Source: Arachis hypogaea
Taxonomy: Eukaryota > Streptophyta > Magnoliopsida > Fabales > Fabaceae
Length of the DNA: 64,000 bases
Direction of reading: 5' to 3'
Assembly (NCBI RefSeq): GCF_003086295.3
Contig: NC_092039.1
Coordinates: 68,157,649 to 68,221,648, forward strand
In this document: positions 62,900 to 64,000 of the stretch, piece by piece
Layout of the letters: each line of letters starts with the position of its first letter
Numbering within the stretch: position 1 is the stretch's first letter
The notes under the pieces: model-generated
Databases searched by the model: none
Told to the model about the DNA's origin: nothing
What the model saw: only the letters and a program-made list of their open reading frames with translations
Made by a program: the position numbers and the translations under genes

Positions 62900-64000
62900 A
62901 TGAGCAGGAGCAAAGACAAAAGCATTCTTGTTGAGGCTGACCCTGAAACTGAGAGGACCTTGAAGCGAAAGCTAAGAGAAGCTAAGGCACCACTCTCTGT
63001 AGAGGACCTAACAAAAATCTTCAAAGAAGAAGAACCCATGGCAGCTGAAAACAACAACAATGCCAACAATGCAAGAAAGGTGCTGGGTGACTTTACTGCA
63101 CCTACTCCCGACTTCTATGGGAGAAGCATCTCTATCCCTGCCATTGGAGCAAACAACTTTGAGCTTAAGCCTCAATTAGTTTCTCTGATGCAACAGAATT
63201 GCAAGTTCCATGGACTTCTATTGGAAGATCCTCATCAGTTTTTAGCTGAGTTCTTGCAAATCTGTGACACTGTCAAGACTAATGGGGTTGACCCTGAGGT
63301 CTACAGACTTATGCTATTCCCTTTTGCTGTAAGAGACAGAGCTAGGACATGGTTCGACTCACAACCTAAAGAAAGCATGAACTCTTAGGAAAAGCTAGTC
63401 AATGCCTTCTTGGCAAAGTTCTTTCCACCTCAAAAATTGAGTAAGCTTAGAGTGGAAGTCCAAACCTTCAGACAGAAGGAAGGAGAATCCCTCTATGAAG
63501 CTTGGGAAAGATACAAGCAATTAATCAGAAAGTGTCCCTATGCCATGCTTTCTGAATAGAGCACCATAGGTATCTTCTATGATGGTTTGTCTGAACTGTC
63601 CAAGATGTCATTGGATAGTTCTGCTGGAGGCTCTCTTCATCTGAAGAAGATGCCTACAGAAGCTCAAGAACTAATTGAAATGGTTGCAAATAACCAATTC
63701 ATGTACACTTCTGAAAGGAATCCTGTGAACAATGGGACTAATCAGAAGAAAGGAGTTATTGAGATTGATACTCTGAATGCCATATTGGCTCAGAACAAGA
63801 TATTGACTCAGCAAGTCAATATGATTTCTCAAAGTCTATCTGGAATGCAAGCTGCACCAGGCAGTACTAAGGATGCTTCATCTGAAGAAGAAGCTTATGA
63901 TCCTGAGAACCCTTCAATGGAAGAGGTGAATTACATGGGAGAACCCTATGGAAACACCTATAATCCTTCATGGAGAAATCATCCAAATCTTTCATAGAAG
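62900..64000 (+). pseudogene. Retrotransposon Gag of element G, three nonsense codons, runs off window
   Basis: MSRSKDKSILVEADPE at the start, then the capsid-like region (ELKPQLVSLMQQNCKFHGL, VYRLMLFPFAVRDRA, LYEAWERYKQLI), AQELIEMVANNQ and GEPYGNTYNPSWRNHP. TAG stops at 63386, 63557 and 63995 all lie in the same frame, and each falls where element E Gag has Trp (SWDKL, SEWTM, FSWKD). No frameshift is visible over more than 1 kb, so the decay is by point mutation only. The C-terminus and protease are outside the window. Confidence 0.9.

Larger units (their letters stand above)
59794..64000 (+). mobile_element. A-type LTR retrotransposon G, 5' part
   Basis: 5' LTR 59794-61430, tRNA-Asp primer-binding site, leader with palindrome array, gag running off the window. 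The left flank aaccc (59789-59793) is the probable target-site duplication; its partner is outside. The gag frame is intact except for three TGG-to-TAG type stops. Confidence 0.9.

Overview
The window reads as plant nuclear DNA, most probably from a legume and very likely peanut or a wild Arachis species. That guess rests on remembered repeat style and was not tested by a search. It holds one recognisable host gene, a DCP5-type (LSM14 family) mRNA decapping factor in eight coding exons on the minus strand (14103-18177). Almost everything else is LTR retrotransposon sequence, with a hAT-type DNA element (11447-13044), a 2.1 kb fold-back element (about 8615-10735) and a decayed pararetrovirus-like reverse transcriptase (19760-20966).

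Layout. 1-4832: 5' part of a gypsy-type element on the minus strand (A), inserted into an older pol gene (4833-5620). 5621-8614: retroelement scraps. 8615-19700: fold-back element, hAT element, DCP5 and its flanks. 19760-20966: viral relic. 20968-38847: old LTR-like DNA carrying nested insertions: a solo LTR (D2, 21977-31695), which is itself split by a complete non-autonomous element (C, 23649-31036), and a second solo LTR (H, 32573-34707). 38848-42978: a truncated A-type LTR fused to a truncated C-type element. 42979-43958 and 56009-56229: two pieces of one older element (F), separated by a complete gag-protease element (E, 43959-53590) and a solo LTR (D1, 53596-56003). 56230-59793: an element (J) with a PF04195-like gene. 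59794-64000: 5' LTR, leader and gag of another A-type element (G).

Target-site duplications could be read for E (GCATG), D1 (GCATG), C (GTCAG), D2 (CCTTC), H (CCCTT) and the hAT element (8 bp, 7 of 8 matching), so the nesting order is firm there. A, C, E, G and the C-type copy I all carry a primer-binding site matching the 3' end of plant tRNA-Asp. None of the complete elements (C, E) encodes reverse transcriptase or integrase, so they must be moved by partners elsewhere.

The most unusual signal is architectural. A-type elements carry arrays of a 17 bp palindrome of the type CTGGCGTTGAACGCCAG, repeated with a centre-to-centre spacing close to 31 bp, in LTRs, in leader, inside gag and in the 3' region. 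Separately, C and E share a module of a stem-loop with a purine GGA/GGG loop followed by a purine or G/T tract. It occurs twice per element, once internally and once against the 3' LTR, and its stem sequences differ while pairing is kept.
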